Below, piece after piece: positions 61,614 through 64,000 of a stretch of 64,000 bases of DNA (its first letter is position 1; every line of letters starts with the position of its first letter). Both the position numbers and the translations under genes were made by a program. Under the pieces are notes generated by a model. It was given only the letters and a program-made list of their open reading frames with translations. It was not told the origin of the DNA and searched no databases. The stretch is from JAAUTG01 sp964458705 (GTDB lineage: Bacteria > Bacteroidota > Bacteroidia > Chitinophagales > Saprospiraceae), in assembly GCA_964458705.1 (NCBI GenBank), contig CAYWKD010000009.1, forward strand, positions 22,037 to 86,036, in the 5' to 3' direction.

Positions 61614-62231
61614 TTGCTCGTTCAACTAAATAATATCAGCAAGCGATATCGCTTTGAGTGGGTGTTCAAAAAGATAGATTACACCTTTGAAACCCATCAG
61701 AGATATGCCATCACTGGTCCCAATGGTTCAGGTAAGTCAACGCTGATGCGTGTATTGTCGGGCTATCTATCTCCAACCAAAGGGAAAGTACGCTTCAAAA
61801 TGGACAATAAAGTATTGGACATAGATAAGGTCTATCTGCACATCAATTATGCTGCTCCCTACATTGATCTAATAGAAGAATTAACCCTTGAAGAACACCT
61901 GCTTTTTCATCAACGATTCAAGCCATTTTTACCAAATTTAAATATTAAAAGCATCATAGAGCTTTTAGCGTTTACAAAAGCCAAAAATAAGCCTATTCAG
62001 TTCTTTTCTTCCGGTATGAAACAACGCTTAAAACTAGCTCTAGCGATCTGCTCTCAAAGTAACATACTATTGCTCGATGAACCCACCACCAACCTCGATC
62101 AACAGGGAATGGAATGGTATCAATCGCTCGTTGAAGCCTATGGCAACGATCGAACAATAATCGTCGCCTCTAATATTGAAACAGATTATGCTTTTTGCAA
62201 CGAAAAAATTAATATTTTAGATTACAAATAA
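61614..62231 (+). CDS. ABC-transporter ATPase subunit, TTG start
   Basis: 205 residues starting with TTG at 61614; no ATG exists in frame before the Walker A region. Walker A GPNGSGKST, signature FFSSGMKQRLKLALA (SSGM in place of the usual SGGQ/SGGM) and Walker B LLLDEPTTNLD are present. It has no membrane domain and no permease gene beside it. It sits tight after lpxA (11 bases) and before the DUF2214 membrane protein (8 bases), which could be its partner, though that is a guess. Confidence 0.88.
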   Translation: MLVQLNNISKRYRFEWVFKKIDYTFETHQRYAITGPNGSGKSTLMRVLSGYLSPTKGKVRFKMDNKVLDIDKVYLHINYAAPYIDLIEELTLEEHLLFHQRFKPFLPNLNIKSIIELLAFTKAKNKPIQFFSSGMKQRLKLALAICSQSNILLLDEPTTNLDQQGMEWYQSLVEAYGNDRTIIVASNIETDYAFCNEKINILDYK

Positions 62232-62239
62232 ATGTAGCC

Positions 62240-62689
62240 ATGACATTAGAAATCATTGTCAAATATATCCACTACCTCTGCATCTTTGCCATTGTTGGCA
62301 GCTTAGTAAGTGAACATCTACTACTAAAAGATAAGATGACTAGAGAGGAACTCAAACGCATTTCTACTATTGATGGAGTCTATGGCATTGCTGCCTTATT
62401 ATTACTCGCCGCAGGCCTGACACTTTGGTTTGGGGTGGGCAAACCCGCTGAATTATATACCAAAAACTGGATATTCCATTTCAAGTTGACCTTATTTGTA
62501 CTGCTTGGTTTGCTTTCTATTTATCCAACTATCTTTTTTTTAAAGCAGCAAAAAGGAGCAGATAAAGAAGCACTCGTAACTATACCAAGTCTCATCAAAT
62601 GGTTGCTAAGAGTAGAATTACTCATTTTATTCACAATGCCTTTACTAGCGATTTTGATGGCGAGAGGCATTGGATATTTTGGAGAATAA
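62240..62689 (+). CDS. DUF2214-like four-helix membrane protein
   Basis: 149 residues with four membrane helices (about 8-25, 52-72, 84-103, 125-145). The pattern YIHYLCIFAIVGSLVSEHLLLK with two early histidines resembles DUF2214/CopD-like proteins, as in 45750-46229. It is eight bases after the ABC ATPase, so probably translated together. Confidence 0.78.
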   Translation: MTLEIIVKYIHYLCIFAIVGSLVSEHLLLKDKMTREELKRISTIDGVYGIAALLLLAAGLTLWFGVGKPAELYTKNWIFHFKLTLFVLLGLLSIYPTIFFLKQQKGADKEALVTIPSLIKWLLRVELLILFTMPLLAILMARGIGYFGE

Positions 62690-62765
62690 ACTAGCTACCT
62701 GCTTTTATTTTGTTTATCCTAGTCTAATCAATTTTTGAATAGACTTTTCTTATCTTTATTCAAAA

Positions 62766-63995
62766 ATGCGTACACTTCTATTGTTACTTCTTACATTTTC
62801 TAGCGTAGCTCAGTCCGATAACTTATTGCAAGCGCTGATTAACCAATCGAATACAGGAATTGACACCCTGTTTGCTCAACCCGAAAAGTACCAAGCACAG
62901 GTTATCTATACTCAGATCAATAGAGATAAAGATAACGTACCAAGTTTCAAATCTTACACACTGGGCATAGATAATAATCGCTACTACTATCCTGCCAGTA
63001 CTGTAAAAATGCCAACCGCATTTATGGCTTTGGAAAAACTCAACCAACTCAAAATTATCAATTTGAACAAGGAAACACCCATGCGAAACAGCACTGGGCG
63101 ATCACCGCAAACAGAAGCCAGTACGGATGTTACTGCCGAAAATATGCTGCCCAATATAGCGCACTATATCAAAAAGATCTTTGTGGTAAGTGATAACGAT
63201 GCCTTCAATCGTCTATATGAATTTTTGGGTCAAAAAGATTTGAATGAAGGACTTCGAGCAAAAGGATTTGAAAATACACGTATTATTCATCGGCTCTCCG
63301 TTTCTGGGTTTGATGTAGAAGGCAATCGCTACACTAATCCTGTTAGTTTTTATCACAACAACAAATTGCTATACCATCAGGGGCAGCGATACAGCTTTGA
63401 TGCAAAAAAATGGAATCTGTCCAGTAGTATCCGAGGCGTAGCACAAATGACCAATGATGGCGAGATTATTAATGAACCTTTTGATTTTAGAAACAAAAAT
63501 TACGTCGCCCTACAAGATTTGCATGACGTACTAAAAGCAGTCATGTTTCCTATGTCTATCGAACCCTCAGCAAGATTTGATTTGACAGAAGAAGATTATA
63601 AATTTCTGTACAGAGTCATGTCCACAAAGCCCAAAGAAAGCCAATATCCAAATTACAGCGATAAGCCGGACAACTACGTGAAGTTTTTCATCTATGATAA
63701 TGAGCAAGATAGCATTCCTGACCATATCCGAATTTTCAACAAAGTAGGCTGGGCTTATGGCTTTCTAACAGATGTGTCTTACATCATAGACCTAAAAAAT
63801 AATGTTGAATTTATGATTGCTGCCGCTATTCATGTCAACGAAAATCAGACCTACAACGATGGAGTTTATGAGTACGAAAAAATAGGACTACCCTATTTCA
63901 GCAAGCTAGGCAAAATAATCTACAACTACGAGTTAGAAAGAAAAAGGGAGCATACACCAAATTTAAATCGCTTTAAAGTGGATAGCTACTACTAA
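62766..63995 (+). CDS. Exported class A beta-lactamase-fold serine hydrolase
   Basis: 409 residues with a signal peptide (FSSVAQ). The catalytic motif STVK is at 78-81 and SDND starts at 142; a KVG motif late in the protein stands for the usual KTG. This matches the beta-lactamase class A / beta-lactamase2 family, but Bacteroidota members of this length are generally not drug-hydrolysing enzymes, so the substrate is unknown. A hydrophilic C-terminal tail follows the fold. It begins 76 bases after the DUF2214 gene. Confidence 0.85.
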   Translation: MRTLLLLLLTFSSVAQSDNLLQALINQSNTGIDTLFAQPEKYQAQVIYTQINRDKDNVPSFKSYTLGIDNNRYYYPASTVKMPTAFMALEKLNQLKIINLNKETPMRNSTGRSPQTEASTDVTAENMLPNIAHYIKKIFVVSDNDAFNRLYEFLGQKDLNEGLRAKGFENTRIIHRLSVSGFDVEGNRYTNPVSFYHNNKLLYHQGQRYSFDAKKWNLSSSIRGVAQMTNDGEIINEPFDFRNKNYVALQDLHDVLKAVMFPMSIEPSARFDLTEEDYKFLYRVMSTKPKESQYPNYSDKPDNYVKFFIYDNEQDSIPDHIRIFNKVGWAYGFLTDVSYIIDLKNNVEFMIAAAIHVNENQTYNDGVYEYEKIGLPYFSKLGKIIYNYELERKREHTPNLNRFKVDSYY

Positions 63996-64000
63996 TTTTT

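Noticed and set aside
1..64000. CRISPR arrays, rRNA genes, replication origin
   Set aside because: No regularly spaced direct repeats, rRNA sequence or DnaA-box cluster were seen.

Overview
The window is chromosomal DNA from a low-GC member of the Bacteroidota, probably close to the Saprospiraceae. Four things point there: TAnnTTTG-type promoters and few recognisable Shine-Dalgarno sites; type IX secretion (T9SS) C-terminal domains of both type A (31541-32824) and type B (51794-53029); the Bacteroidota-style LpxC-FabZ fusion; and many DUF families largely confined to this phylum. The exact genus cannot be read from the sequence.

Layout. 1-11.6 kb (mostly minus strand): 5' part of uvrC, a PorE-like TPR/PD40 protein carrying two SPOR domains, a TIR-TPR-short-chain dehydrogenase fusion, a thioredoxin lipoprotein and an Asp-box propeller protein. 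12.2-16 kb (plus): deoC, a SPOR protein, rodA, a small lipoprotein and a beta-barrel protein. 16.3-19.3 kb: a very long secreted coiled-coil protein. 19.4-22.1 kb (minus): an ECF sigma factor, its probable anti-sigma factor and three tandem DUF4252 proteins. 22.3-32.8 kb: a heme/iron acquisition locus with a TonB-dependent receptor fused to a propeller, a DUF6607 protein, an ankyrin protein, a DUF2271 protein, a PepSY-flavodoxin-reductase and a HmuY-like T9SS-exported protein. 33-38.5 kb: MFS transporter, DUF2520 protein, GH3-family protein, a c-type heme DUF3365 lipoprotein and an orphan secreted protein. 38.8-43.3 kb: rseP, hscB, tRNA-Leu(CAA), purL. 43.4-46.3 kb: thioredoxin lipoprotein and a TrmH-family methylase, then a decayed patch with an IS110-family remnant, a truncated membrane-protein gene and a CopD-like gene split by a TAG. 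46.3-64 kb: mostly housekeeping and envelope genes (rsmD-like, bactofilin, tsaD, ybaB, a glycosyltransferase, yicC, hydroxyacyl-CoA dehydrogenase, lpxD, lpxC-fabZ, lpxA, an ABC ATPase, a DUF2214 membrane protein and a beta-lactamase-fold serine hydrolase).

How the genes work together. The clearest functional unit is 22.3-32.8 kb. A surface-exported HmuY-like hemophore would hand heme to the FRSP/NPDL-type receptor, and the PepSY-flavodoxin-reductase could supply electrons at the inner membrane. The three transcription starts of this locus share an ATTTAGAC-type near-palindrome just upstream of the start codon, a candidate metal-responsive operator. The lipid A genes (58.1-61.6 kb) form a compact cluster. 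The most unusual single gene is the TIR-TPR-SDR fusion at 4172-6907. Several intergenic gaps hold short dispersed elements: two ~100-bp MITE-like copies, elements with GTTACGC ends, and TCAAGGCTT-loop hairpins.
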